Position numbers and translations under genes: made by a program. A stretch of 64,000 bases of DNA, from positions 521,924 through 585,923 of the forward strand of contig CAJNDS010002208.1 in assembly GCA_905221605.1 (NCBI GenBank), written 5' to 3'. Positions within the stretch are counted from its first letter, which is position 1; each line of letters begins with the position of its first letter. Below the pieces are notes generated by a model. The model was given only the letters and a program-made list of their open reading frames with translations, was not told where the DNA came from and did not search any database. This DNA is from Symbiodinium natans (lineage: Eukaryota; Sar; Dinophyceae; Suessiales; Symbiodiniaceae). Shown in pieces: positions 1 to 11,299 of the stretch.

Positions 1-2121
1 ATGCGCTCATTCCCTCTCGAGCCAGCTGAGCACGCGAAAAGCCAGGTACTACCATCCACTCGAAGCCCCGAGCTCAAAGTGCCTTGGAACCAGGCCGTAC
101 TAGGTGCAGCTTCTCCATGGGTTCACTGCTATAATCTAAGACTCACGCACGGGCAAGACAGTGCCACTGTGCTGACTGTCCGTTCGAAATGTGTTCTCGA
201 TGTCTTGGGGGTCACCCTCCCAGCTGACCGCGCAGAGACAAAGCGGGTAAGAAGCGTGAGTAGGAAATACACCCCTGCTCAGAAGAAATGCAGCGAAGAT
301 CCATGCGGAGATACCCAAGCAAGGCCCTAGCCCAGTTGGTGGCTTGAGGCCAATGCAAACCGAAGATGCTGAGGATATCCACTAGGACTTCAAGCATCAT
401 CGTCAGGCCGATAATCGGATTTTTCCTCGGGGGCACAGGGGGGCACGGACGGGAAGGGCTTCGACCCGAGGCGCTATTGTGCGGCAACTTCCTGATGCTT
501 CAAGCGGCCCGCAAGGAACGGACATTGCATGAAACCGACTTCCTGTCTGACTCAAAACTGGCCAAGCCGCTGGGCATGCTGGAAGCAGCCGGGCAGGAAC
601 TCGAACATGAACCTGAGGCGCATTGAGGCTCGTTTGGGGGAGGTCCGGTCTCCGGCAGCGCCTTTCTGCACTCAAGAGCTTTCGCGCCCATGACCTCCCC
701 CCATTAACAGCTACCCACTATTTTGCCGGGACCCCACTACTGGTATGGTTGTTTGCGGGGCCGAACATTGCACCGAGCGCCAAATCAAAATCCGAACAAA
801 CGCCGAGTCCGAATGATGCAAAAAATTGATGAGGTTATCGTTTTCGCAACCAGCAGAATAAATTCTAGATTCTAGAGACAGGGTTGGTTGATTGTTAGAT
901 CATTGGGGGCCCTCACACCCATGTCCAAAGTCCAGACACGCACCGTCGTTAATGCCATCTGCCAGGAAGTGATCTGTCAGGATGCTCATCTCTCCTGATG
1001 TGGGTCTGCAGCCGCATCTGAGCGTTCTGGATGACATCAACCGCACTGGACGAAGGCGAGCGTAAAACAAGCCGAGGGTCGGTGGCCCAGGGAGTCCCAG
1101 CTGGCCCGCACAGACCGCAAGCTCTTGAGGTCCCTGACGGCAAATACAGAATGATACAGAAACTGCAACAGCAGAAAAAAGTTTGGGGAAGTTCTCAGGT
1201 CAGCCACTAAGGTTCGGTTTAGAAACGTGCCGAAAACCCCAGTTTGAACCTAAGTCGCGCCTGACGCGCGCCAGGCACGCTAGGCGGATCAGCACTAGGT
1301 CTTCGGCAGTCTCCTCAAAGCCAGGGCGCCAGCTCTGCAACCGAAACCTTTGTCAAGCTCCCTATCTGTATCTCACTTCCAAGCCCTAGACAACCCCTAC
1401 ACTCCAAAAAACAGAAACCACAAGGACAGAAGCTCTAAATCAAAAACCGTGCTTTTGAGACCATAGCTGGAAAATGAAAACGAACTTGAAGTGTCCTGCG
1501 GGAGCTGCAACGCCCGCGCGCGCGAGGATAGAAAGCCCCAGTAGATGCCCTCGGGGGTGCCTCCGTCTTGTGGGTTGAAAGAGCGAGGGAGAGGGGATTT
1601 CGAGTGCAGGGGATCTGGGAAGACAGCGTCTCGGAAAACGCAACTGAAGCATTCACGGCTTGCTCCCAAAGCGTTGCCTAGAAAGCTACGGAACCTCCCC
1701 ACGCAAGCCTCTCGCATTCATCAAACGCAAGGGTTCGGAGCTTGCATTGAAGGGGCTTAAGTTTCGGGCTGGCGCCGCGGGTCAGACTGCTCCGTGGGGG
1801 ATGTACCAGCTTGTGGCTTCGGGAACTAGAGCGCAAGAACTCAGCAAACTACACCCCAACACTCCAAAGCAAGAGCACATCTCGCCACCGAAACCCGGCT
1901 CAGATCTGAGAGTTTGTAGGGTGCACGGGACGCGGCCTTTCATCAGCTGCTGCAGCATGCGTATGCCTGCCCCACGCATCCCCATGCCAAACACACCTCA
2001 ACACCCCTCAGACCTTTGAGGGGTTACAGACTGGAGATGTCTAGAGATGTCTAGGATGAGGTTAGGCCTGGACATTGGGGGAAGGCCTGCAACCTCGATC
2101 ACCTCGCCGATAGCTTAAGCG
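1..2121. other. No gene recognised
   Basis: Both strands have only short open stretches whose translations look unstructured. I see no family motif, RNA gene or repeat array. There are some short purine- and pyrimidine-rich stretches but nothing that I can name. Confidence 0.5.
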
Positions 2122-2640
2122 TTACATGGCGACCACCGCCTCAACAGCCAGTGGCTTCCATGCTGGGCATTCGACTTGGATGAACAGTTCTACGTTGCAG
2201 TGGTAGTGCTCACCCGGGACCATTTTTTGCTTGTCCGACGCTGACAAGCCACGGTGAAGAACAAAGGGCGATTTATGTTGCCCATCCAGTGTTTGCTGAT
2301 GCTGGGCATTCACAATCCCACTGCCCTCACGCATGTGCCACCAAACCACATAAATGAACAAGCATTCCGTGTAAGAATCGGCATGGGGGAGAATCATGAA
2401 GATGTGTCACGTAAAGAGCCGTCACCCTAGCCAGCCCAACACCTCCGTCACGGACCGAGCTGTGCCATATTCCTGCGCCCACATCATTGGCCAAGGTAGC
2501 CACCAAGTGGATGCTTGCAGGGTTAACCTGACCGACCAACTCCGCCTCCCTGGCACAACAGCGAACTAACAATACTACCCACCCGGGCGCGCAAATCCGC
2601 TTCCTCAGTCCAGGAAATGGAAATGCGTCAGCGGAGTTCA
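2122..2640 (-). CDS. Candidate exons, unknown gene
   Basis: Two open stretches on the minus strand have protein-like composition. The downstream one (about 2,390-2,122) ends at a TAA stop after V-V-A-M and includes the run F-I-Y-V-V-W-W-H-M-R-E-G. The upstream one (about 2,640-2,330) includes Q-V-N-P-A-S-I-H-L-V-A-T. They are in different frames, so if they are real they are separate exons or the locus is broken. No domain is recognised and no splice pair was proven. The call rests only on residue composition, so it could be chance. Confidence 0.22.
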
Positions 2641-2800
2641 TCGCGCGAAGTCAAGTTGAAGGCCCGCGGAATTCACCCCACAGCACGCACTGTGAACATC
2701 AACAAATAAACCCAGTCAGTGGGCATCCACGCATGGACCCCCACCCATCCGTTACCAACGGTCGCAGATTCTGGGCAGACTTCGGTCAAACTTCTTTTCA

Positions 2801-2943
<143 letters not shown>

Positions 2944-3039
2944 GATTTTGGGAAAGATTGTGGGGACTGGTCATCTCAGGCTGCCTTGCCAAGAAAATTG
3001 CGCAGCACGTCGAGTGCTTGTCTCGTCCCTCTCTGAACA

Positions 3040-3740
3040 TCTAGTCTGGTCGTTTGGTATGAGAAACCTGTCCAAAGTCGTGAAAGTCGTGAATGTGATG
3101 CTGTCCCCATGGAAATAGCTTCTTTATGTCACCTGAAACCACGGTCTCTCCGTCACAAAAAAGGCACTTTGGGCGTGTGTCAGAACCGGAGCTGCAGCCT
3201 GCAATGGTCGTCTCCGCATTCTTGCTGGTCATGAACCTCCGCGCTTCTTCAAGGCTCATGTTGCTCTTCGGGGGCTCGAACACCCCCTGTGCTTCACTCA
3301 AGGCCTCAAGATGACAAATGCGCCCGAGGGGCTTCGAGCCCTGCCCGGCATGGAGGCCGGCCATGAAGCCCAGGAGGAAGAGGATGTAGAACCGGAGGAC
3401 TTCCTGCGAACAGACGCATCACCGAAGAAAAATCTCTGCCAAATCATGACCCGCACTCTTCACCCGAAGGCGCGAAGAACACTTCCTTCTGCAAGCCTTC
3501 CATTTGCTCTTCAACTGTCCTCGCCACGGTCATGGATTATGTTCTGCCTCAGCTTTTCCCACACAAAAAATGCCGAAGCAAGGGAGGCCCATGGAAATCC
3601 CAAGGCTTAGCCGCTTTCGTCGAGCGGAAGGTTCACCCGAGCCAAGCTGCAAGCCCATCACGCTGCCGGGGACGTTCTCGCCCTGAAGCATCCTTAGCAT
3701 CAGGCGATCCATGCCAGAACTGGAGCTTGTACTTGCGATG
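3040..3740 (-). CDS. Candidate multi-exon gene, unknown product
   Basis: Three protein-like segments follow each other on the minus strand. About 3,712-3,640 contains M-D-R-L-M-L-R-M-L-Q-G-E-N-V-P-G-S. About 3,540-3,450 contains V-E-E-Q-M-E-G-L-Q-K-E-V-F-F. About 3,400-3,100 contains N-M-S-L-E-E-A-R-R-F-M-T and a C-L-F-C pair. They are in different frames and separated by short gaps of the size seen for introns in this window. No family is recognised. Function is unknown, and the exon limits are estimates. Confidence 0.27.
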
Positions 3741-6285
3741 ACACGACTCTCCCGCTAAAGTTCAACGTTCCAACCCAATGAAGCTCTAAGCCACATCCCA
3801 ATCAGATTTAGAGCTCAGTTGCTGCGCAAGGTTGAACTGCTCGTGAATTTCCAGGGCATTTTTCACAAAGCCCATAGCGTCGTCGCTCAAGAAAGTAACC
3901 TCATAGCAGCTGGATCCAGTCGGAAGTTGGCTGCCATGCACGCGTTTGCGACGTGAAAGTCATCATCAGTACAGCGCCCATTGGTCAAGTGATGGGCAGC
4001 ACCGCAGACCAAGCGCGACTCAAAACTATGGCATAGTGCCCTGCTCGCAGCTCGAATTGCAACAGCACACAGCATGTCATCTGCTGTCGAGTCGCCGAAG
4101 GCACGACGCATCTCTCGTGGTCGATGAGGTACAGCCTTAACAACAGTGCTTAATCCAGAAAAGCTTTGCTCAGCAAGGTTTTGCCGCGGTCTTGATATCC
4201 ATTGCGTCCCCTAGGACATAGCATGTTCAGATCAGGCCTCGACGGCACACTTCGAGAAAAGCTCTGGTGCAAGTCACATGCCTACTGAACGCAACGCCTC
4301 CACGGGCATGACCATCAAAAGGACCCGTTGCACCCAAGTGTGCCCACAAGCGGCAGCGTCCGCTCCGGGTGTGTGCATTCTGAGGGCACCTGTCGGAGTA
4401 CCTGGGCAGAGGCTTCGCATCCAAGCACCCCTCCCTGTGAACCACTACGTGACAACATAAGCGGAGTTTCGAGGCTGCTTGCACTCAAGTCGCCATCTTC
4501 GACTTACACAAGGCCCGGATGGCCAGCAGCACCAAAGCACCGTGCACCTGCTCGTGTTTCTCGGGGTTCCGGGCTTAGGGGATTGTTGCAACGGTGCTTT
4601 GCGTCTACAGATTGCAGGCCGCCGCCGCCGCCTCACGTGCTGGCAGAGGCAGAACAGCAGACAGCCCGTGTGGCTTGCAGATCTGGATCTTGCTGATCAT
4701 GCACATGAACAAATCTCAACAGTCGTCCCCAGCCCAGCCTGTTCTGGCGTCGGGGCAATCCAGCGCACAATGGCCTCCAGGACATGCAGCACATACTCGG
4801 ACACAGCATCCAGGCAAACAATCCAGGTGCCAGGGATGCCACACCCTTGGGCGACCACTTGTGCGATAACTTAAGCTTTGAGCTTGGAGTTATTTTGCTG
4901 ACGTCGGAAGAAGTCTCAGACAGCTTGCCGCCTGCCGCCTGACTTCATGCCTTGAGCTCCGGCGCTTCGCGAATCAAAACGCCCGGACAAGGAATCGCCC
5001 GAAGGACAAGCGGATTGGGACGACCCAAAGCCCGAAAAACTCAGAAATCCCTCCAAGTAGTCGGCAGGCAAGGGGGAAAACATAAGCTCTTGCATGAGTT
5101 GCCAGGTCCGAAATGAATGGCAAAAACTGGCGAACAGCTATGTAGCCTCCCCCCCCCCCCAACGCCTGAAGCTCTTCCCACTGCGAGGGGAGAAGCAGCT
5201 CCTCAGACACTCTGAATCACATCCATCGGACAACAGTCCTAGCCATATAACCCGACACTATGTCCCCCTACAGTCAAGCCCATACAACCTAGGGCGACAC
5301 CAAAAGACAGCAAGGCAAGTGCTTCTCACTGTCTCGTGCACAACGTTGCCTTTCTTGCTGCTGTGGTGTGAGATGTGAGTCTGCGGCAAGAGACTTTGCC
5401 ACGCTGCACATACCCTTGATCCGAGTGGTGCGTTGGTGCGCGACATGATTATGTGCTCGTGAGGTTTCAACCTGAGATCTGGCTCGCTGACCCTTGGTCG
5501 TTCACGGACTTGTGTCTCTCCTGTGCATTTCCAAAAACCTCAGAGGCTCTGCGGCTCTGCCTGACCCCGAATCCCAAAGCCCTGGTCTCCTCCGCGGCTT
5601 GGGGTTTTGTGAAGGCCTCGTAGTGGCCACCCACAAGCCTTCCAGCGCGGTCTATCTTGTAGGGGTTAACTTAAGGTTTCCAAATGGCTTCGCTTCCCTG
5701 CTCCCGCTGCTGTCCCCGCTCTCTTCTCGAGTTTTAGTTTGCACTTGAAACCCGTTTTATCGTAAAGGGCCTTGAAGCCAAAGTCATGCAGCTTCAGGAT
5801 GCTTACTGCCCGAAGTCACAGCACCCTGTCATCCCTCGGATGGCCCCAGCATGTAGTATTTGGGCCAAGGAGCGCGAGGGTGCTGAGGCAGGAGGATTCT
5901 GCACGATCTCGCTCATCCGCCTTGCGGTTGGGGTGGCAGGACCCATCGCTCTGCGCAAAGATCGCGCTGGATCGCTGCACTCAACATGAAACTCAGCAAC
6001 GAACCGCGGGAAGCAACTGCGCGAGCGAAATCAACTATATACTGCTGTCAAAGCGTGACATCCCGAATGACATGGTGTAAAATGAACCTAGGACCCCAAG
6101 CGGCATCTGACAGACCCTGAGCCGTGATCCCAATCAAACCCGGCGTCCTGGATCTTGCGTGTAGGCGATTGGGGGTTTTAGGGTAGGGAGGGGCCGGATG
6201 GGGTCACCTCATGATTCCGTTCTCGGGACATTAATGCTCCCACCTTGGTCTTGTGCACCTTCTCCGTGCTTTCAGAGCAATCGTG
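3741..6285. other. No gene recognised
   Basis: Short unstructured open stretches on both strands and a 12-base C run near 5,149-5,160. I found no convincing exon, RNA or mobile-element motif. Confidence 0.45.
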
Positions 6286-6288
6286 AGA

Positions 6289-7021
6289 CTACTCCATCGC
6301 CATCGTATCCAGTGGACATAAATTTGTTCCTTGCAGTGCTCTGGAAACGAGTGCCTTTTGGCTACTCTGCGTGGCTCTCCTCCGCCTGGTAGTTTCTGCG
6401 GCCACTACGGTCAAATGGGATTCAGGCTTCGAGGAGGCGACGACCCCGACAGGCCCACAGCCCGCCTGCTCGAAGAGGATATGGGGTCCGAAAGCGGAAT
6501 CCAGCTCCTCACCGGCACATGGAACTGCGCCGGAGGAACTTCCGAAGCCCACCAACATGAAAATGCCTAAGACATCCTAAGCCCCATAAGGCTCCGGGAT
6601 GGAGGTGAGCAGGCGATGCTTGAGCTCGCCATCTGCGAAGGAGATCGCCGACCCCATAACCTGCACATGGCAAAAGTTTGGGGTGGCAGTTGCCCTGCAC
6701 TCGAGGCGACGGCGGCGGATTCAGATTCAAATCTGTGCTGTGTACGGGTGTAGGGAGAACTTCACCCCTGCACACCCCAGGAGCCTGAACAGATCTCAAC
6801 CGCAGTGTGTGCCCTTCTTTGGGCCTTGTGCAACGGGCCTTCTGCGACTTCACCCCAAGCTCTCGTGTCTCTGACAGCAGACAACGTCGCCTAGTACCCA
6901 GACCCTGAACTGCAGAGGGCACCTCCTTGACAAGCAGCTCCAAGCCGAACGTCTTGCAGCTCCTTGCCTCTAGGCACCGGGGGAAGGGGGGGGGCTGGTT
7001 GAGGAAACGTACCCCGAGCAA
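6289..7021 (-). CDS. Candidate exons, unknown gene
   Basis: Protein-like segments occur on the minus strand. Near 6,990-6,900 there is K-T-F-G-L-E-L-L-V-K-E-V. Near 6,655-6,575 there is G-S-A-I-S-F-A-D-G-E-L-K-H-R. Near 6,570-6,400 there is D-V-L-G-I-F-M-L-V-G-F-G followed by a Ser/Gly-rich stretch. An AG immediately precedes the last segment and could be an acceptor. No domain is recognisable and the segments may not belong together. Confidence 0.2.
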
Positions 7022-7788
7022 AGGCCTCTATCCCCCACGACAAAAGCCACGTGTTTTTAGGCAGAGGCTCACAACAACCTAGTGACCTAGTTTTGGAGAG
7101 CAGCCGCTACGGATGCGCGATAGGCAGGTGCTGAGGTACCTGGGGGTCTCCACACCTTGCACACAGCAACAAGTCAACAGCATCAGCAGCCATGCGCACC
7201 CTCCTGTTGCTTCAGGAAAGCATGTCTAAACTTATAGTTCTGCTCTGAAAGGCGGGACTATGAGAAACACCCCGCCGAAAGCAAATCGAAAAGCACAACA
7301 CAACACAGCCACTGGTTGGGGTCGGCCTTCGCAACAGACTTGTTGGAATTCCTCAGCCAAGAGCGGCTACTTGGTAGCGTAGTATGAGTGCAGCCCTCAT
7401 TCGTTGAAGCATGCTTGAAAATGAGCGATCAGAAGCCATGAGCAAACGGAACCCCTGCCTGCACCACACTGATCTTTTCTGAATCGTGTTGGCTGACTTA
7501 CACCCTACTATCCTAACACGCGAGTTCTGCCCTTACTTTTGACCGCCACGCTGCCGTGAATTCATGAGGTCCTGAACGGTGTTCTGGCGCCTCGCGGTAT
7601 TTGGCGATTTCGGAGATTTCGAAGCTCGCAAGTTCTTCGATTGCAATGTGCTTTCAGTTCTCTTTGGTTCAACAATCAATGGCAAAGGGCCGGCAGAGAC
7701 TGCATAGCCTTGACTGACCTAATTGGCACAGTTTGCTTCCGAGGATTGCAGTCCAGGCGCTTGGTTCGAGAACTTCTTGTGTCACAAT
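7022..7788. other. No gene recognised
   Basis: No open stretch of note on either strand and no repeat array. It leads directly into the GT-rich tract that starts at 7,789. Confidence 0.5.
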
Positions 7789-8085
7789 GTGTGTGTGTGT
7801 GTGTGTGCGCCCGTGCCCGTGAACGCGCGCGCAAGCGCACGTGCGCGGTCACACGCGCGCGTGCGTTTGCATGTGCACACAAGCACGTGCAGGCACGCAC
7901 GTTTGCGCATGCATATGCGTGTGCGTGTGCGTGTGCGTGTGCATGTGCATGTGCATGTGCATGTGCATGTGCATGTGCATGTGCATGTGCGCGTGCATGT
8001 GCGCACGCATGTGTACGCGCATACCGTGCATGAGCGCATGTGCGGGCGCATGCATGTCTGCGTCTGTGCATGCGTGCGCACACGT
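7789..8085 (+). repeat. GT / GTGCGT / GTGCAT alternating purine-pyrimidine tract
   Basis: Starts as a pure GT run (7,789-7,807). It continues as CG- and CA-rich alternating sequence, then becomes a hexanucleotide array of GTGCGT and GTGCAT units (about 7,915-7,992), and decays into related sequence. Nearly the whole 300 bp alternates purine and pyrimidine. The open frames through it (Val/Cys, His/Ala runs) are repeat artefacts. Confidence 0.93.
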
Positions 8086-8399
8086 GCAGGCAGAGACCCA
8101 GGAACAGAGTGAACCCCCAGTGCGCCTCACCAGCCAGCTCGTCTTCTGCTCCTGGCTAACAGCAAGCACCACGACCTTCCGACTAAGTATGCGTGCCTTT
8201 GCTTCTCAGCCTCAGCAACGAGGAGATTTCAGATCCCCAGGGGCCTGCTCTGGCTCCTCCTCCTCCGCAAAAAGGGAGCGGCGAAAGGCAGACCGCATCG
8301 ATGAAGTTTGGGCTTCTCCAATGGGCTCCTGCATGGTCAGCCAGCGCGACAGCTACGCGTCGCCGCGTCGCGATCTTAGATCCTTTTGGACAGTCTTCG

Positions 8400-8545
8400 A
8401 AAGTGCTCAGATCTAATTCGCTCTCCTCCTCCTCTTCATCCTCGTCATCGCTAGCACCCCGGTATAGTTCCCAGATGTCGATGTTGATGAAAAGCGTACG
8501 CGGGTCAGGATACAACTCTTGGAAAATCACATTGCCTCAGCTTAT
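8400..8545 (-). CDS. Candidate acidic exon, unknown gene
   Basis: The minus strand has a strongly protein-like segment containing L-Y-P-D-P-R-T-L-F-I-N-I-D-I-W and then an acidic run of Asp and Glu residues ending near F-E-D-C-P-K. It is preceded by AG|G, usable as an acceptor, and followed by a possible GA or GC donor. It lies about 200 bp downstream of the ion-channel exons on the same strand. It may be the start of a separate gene or an alternative 3' exon of the channel. Family unknown. Confidence 0.33.
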
Positions 8546-8764
8546 GGCAAACGACGAACGCCAGTCAACGTCCACTACTCCTCCCTGCGAGATCCTCGCA
8601 GCTTGGTGCATCTTGTGACGTACGTATACTGCAGCTTTGAGGGGCTACTGTACCACCGTGGCCGAGCGGCGCACGCAGGCATGTTCCCCTGCTTGGATCT
8701 GGGTCTCCTGATCGGTCCATAGTTCTGGGTGGCTCTGGTTCCCTACTCTGGGAAAATTGGGAGT

Positions 8765-8919
8765 TCAGATGCTGGTTCTCCAACACCACATCTGCACAAC
8801 ACACAGCTGGCACGAACCGAAAACCGCAGAGCCGTAGGAACCCAGGTCCTGCGCATAGGGCTCCTCGCTCTGCTGCATGAAGGCCAGGAAATCTTTGGCG
8901 TATTCCTTGGCACATATGG
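8765..8919 (-). CDS. Channel exon: C-terminal tail
   Basis: It encodes C-A-K-E-Y-A-K-D-F-L-A-F-M-Q-Q and further hydrophilic residues, then a Cys/Trp-containing stretch to TGA. The last 20 or so residues look less protein-like, so the true exon may splice out earlier. Confidence 0.6.
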
Positions 8920-11002
8920 CTCCACACTCCACAGCACAAAAACTGAGATAAAAAGAGAAGCCCTCAATCCTTGCAAGGGTCGATATACATGCGGCTGCAT
9001 CCTGGCGAATTCTTCAGGCACCGGACCAGGCTGTCCCCTTCCAATGAGAAGGTCTCCCCAAAGGACTTGGCAATTAAAGCGCCCTCGTGCAGGAGGCCTG
9101 ACGACACAGAAATTCGGAGGTTCGCAGGCTTTTGAGATTTTTTGAGGGCTTTTGAGGGCTGTTGAGGCTTCGAGATCCGTTTCGATGCGACCGAACGATT
9201 ATATATAAGGTGAGGACTATGGTCGGCTTCACAACACAGCGGTGGCCAGCACATGCCAGCACTTGCAGTGTTGCTCCTTCTCCCTCCCGCCTTCAAGGAA
9301 GAGGCAGGCCTCAGAAAACCACTTCACGCCATTCACCAGTTGCGGCATCCGCCCGTCCCCGATCAAGCTGTAAGTTCCACTCGTGGTGATGTCCATCCGG
9401 GAGGCCCAGGAGTTGGCAGTAAAGACACTCTCCTTTCTTTCGAAGACGTGCCTTTCGAGCATGGCGCAGATCTCGGCAAAGACTTCGGGGAACACGGCTT
9501 GGCACAAAGACAATATGGGAATCTGTTCGAGGAAGGTCCCACGCTGGCTGATGTAAAGCTCTTGCTGCAACGTCTTGGAAATCAGCCCATCGTCGAAGCT
9601 AATGGCCGATACCTTGTCCAGCCGGTAGTCCACGAACCTTGGCCGTTTCGGCTTTGGAGTGGTTTGTCTGTTCTTGCTGCCTTATGATAGACTGACTCAA
9701 CCAAACATACTCCCAAGCTTTCTGGCCATGAGCTTCATGATCCGAGTGATGAGCTCGAACGGGGTGTTTTGCCGTGTCAAATAGAGCCGAATTTCCCGGC
9801 GCTGGCGATCTCCCACCTCATTCATAGCTCGGAGCTCGATCAAAGTGCCTTGCTGGCACCAGGATCAGCAGGCATTTGGCGCAACATAGTACAATCGGTA
9901 TTTTTCATGAGTACACAGACAAAACTTGAGATCGGGGCCACGAAAGCTAGAAATGCGGCTATGATCTGCACCAGACCCAAGGGGATCACAAAACAACGCT
10001 GCAAACTCTGAACTGTAAGAAAAACGAAAGGATGGGACACGCAGCGGTCGCACTAAGAGCTGTCGGAAGCTGCGGATTCGAATGCTCATCCCGGGGCCTT
10101 ACAGCTCGACAGCAGGGCCTGACCAAGACGGAGGGGGAAGCCTGAAAAGGGGTGGGGGGGGGGCCCAAAACAAAAAGGGGGGGCCCCCCCCCCTCCCCAG
10201 AAATCAATTAAGGCGACCCTGAAAGGAGGGGGGGGGGGGGGGGACACCTTAAGATTGATTTTGTCAATCCTATAAGGGGGGGGAGGGGGGCCCCCCCCCC
10301 CTCCACAGCCCTTTATCTCTTTGATTTTCAGACCACTTAAGGGTCGGAGTCGCTTCTTGACCCAGCTGAACACTAGAGAGAATTCTTGTAAACGACAACT
10401 CTCGCGAGCTCCAAGGAGCTAGCTTTCGTGACATGCTGAAGGAGGCAGTGTGTTGATGACAAGGGATGTTGCGTGAGGTGCATGGGGCGCGTGTCGACTT
10501 TGGCAAGGAGCCGCTGCCAAGACATGAGCAACACTGCCCAAGAATCTTCTTGATCAGCGGGCAGGGGGCCCGGCCCCCCGGGATCCTTTTAGATAAATTT
10601 TATGTCTCCTCGATGCATGTGCGTTGCTGGTTACCAGCTCCTCCGTTCTGTTCTATTCGCCAGGTACCCAAACCCCAAACGAGCGAGTGGCAAATCTAGA
10701 CCCTGGTGAAAGTTAGCAGCGTCGATGCTGTAGGCCTTGCAACGAGCCCACATGCTTAACAAACCTGGCTCCAGGACGCTACACGCATGCGACGCTGCCA
10801 TGCCCGCCCACACAATTGCAACTGCCAACGCAAGGCAAGATATTGAAGAGGCGAGGTGCTGGATATCTTGGACACAGCTGTACCCAGGACCATGAGGGCA
10901 AGGATGTTGATGCAGATGTCCACGAACAACTCTTCAGAGTTATCGGGAGCCACACGTGGTGGTGCTGGAGCATTGATCACGTAGCGAAGAGAGTGCATGT
11001 AC
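8765..11002 (-). CDS. Ion-channel gene, pore to C-terminal cyclic-nucleotide-binding region (5 exons, partial)
   Basis: Five minus-strand exons join in phase: 11,002-10,860, 9,848-9,734, 9,637-9,291, 9,097-8,996 and 8,919-8,765. The product reads as the second half of a voltage-gated/CNBD channel of the type expanded in dinoflagellates. It has a pore loop and S6 helix (F-V-D-I-C-I-N-I-L-A-L-M-V), then a C-linker (I-E-L-R-A-M-N-E then R-Q-R-R-E-I-R-L-Y-L). Next is a cyclic-nucleotide-binding-like fold (L-Y-I-S-Q-R-G, F-P-E-V-F-A-E-I-C, then K-W-F-S-E-A), and then a tail with N-S-P-G-C and A-K-E-Y-A-K-D-F. No T-x-G-Y-G selectivity filter is visible; N-A-P-A-P-P occupies the pore region. All four introns are best read with GC donors and AG|G acceptors. 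The upstream voltage-sensor exons are not resolved. The last exon is taken to the TGA at 8,765-8,767, which is uncertain. Expected in a membrane. Confidence 0.8.
8996..9097 (-). CDS. Channel exon: post-CNBD segment
   Basis: Acceptor CAG|GC. It encodes L-L-H-E-G-A-L-I-A-K-S-F-G-E-T-F and L-V-R-C-L-K-N-S-P-G-C, which continues the domain of the preceding exon in phase. The donor is read as GC (GCCGCATG). A GT a few bases downstream (GTATATCG) is an alternative that does not keep phase with the next exon. Confidence 0.72.
9291..9637 (-). CDS. Channel exon: cyclic-nucleotide-binding-like domain
   Basis: It encodes F-V-D-Y-R-L-D-K, then the CNBD-like beta-roll. Key segments are Q-Q-E-L-Y-I-S-Q-R, an I-P-I-L hydrophobic turn, the V-F-E-R-K-E-S-V-F-T strand and K-W-F-S-E-A-C-L-F-L-E. 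It ends G|GCGGGAGG (GC donor). The extended open frame past the donor, rich in Cys, His and Gly, is intronic read-through. Confidence 0.82.
9734..9848 (-). CDS. Channel exon: C-linker
   Basis: Starts after CAAG|GC and encodes T-L-I-E-L-R-A-M-N-E-V-G-D and an Arg-rich linker helix, then T-R-I-M. It ends with AA of a Lys codon before GCTCATGG, a GC donor, and the next exon supplies the G. The downstream intron is only 96 bp (9,638-9,733). Confidence 0.8.
10140..10310. repeat. Poly-G / poly-C tracts with imperfect inverted repeat, inside the channel intron
   Basis: Three runs of 8-17 G and two runs of 9-11 C alternate here, with G runs followed by C runs (hairpin-like). An imperfect inverted pair built on AAATCAATTAAGG and CCTTAAGATTGATTT brackets the central G17 tract. 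It lies within the 1,011-bp intron of the channel gene. G-quadruplex or hairpin formation is an inference. Confidence 0.85.
10860..11002 (-). CDS. Channel exon: pore loop and S6
   Basis: Acceptor CAG|G at 11,003. It encodes Y-M-H-S-L-R-Y-V-I-N-A-P-A-P-P, then a hydrophobic S6 helix ending G-T-A-V-S-K-I-S. It ends one base into a Ser codon before a GC donor at 10,859, and that codon is completed by GC of the next exon. The phase agreement supports the junction. Confidence 0.78.
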
Positions 11003-11299
11003 CTGGCATTAAGAAGGGTGAAAGGAGGGACCCCTAGTAAAGTTCCTAAAGAACCCCTAAGGTCCCTAAAAAGAGTCCCTCCCTTTGTCCCTTGATGGCA
11101 GCTTGGCCCTTGCAAGCCTCCATGACGATCCCCAATCCACGTCAAGGCTACGAGCCAAGGGCTTGAAAGAAGCAAAAAGGTCATTCAAGCCATAACCGCC
11201 ATAACACCAACCTTCTAAGTTGCTGGAAACCGAGCTAAGCCCACAACAATCCGTACAATCCCCGGCCAATGGTTGTCCTCGATGATAATGCAACCTGCA

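Noticed and set aside
7641-8416. Several overlapping 100-190 codon frames
   Set aside because: Open only because the GT/GTGCAT tract has few stops; composition is pure repeat.
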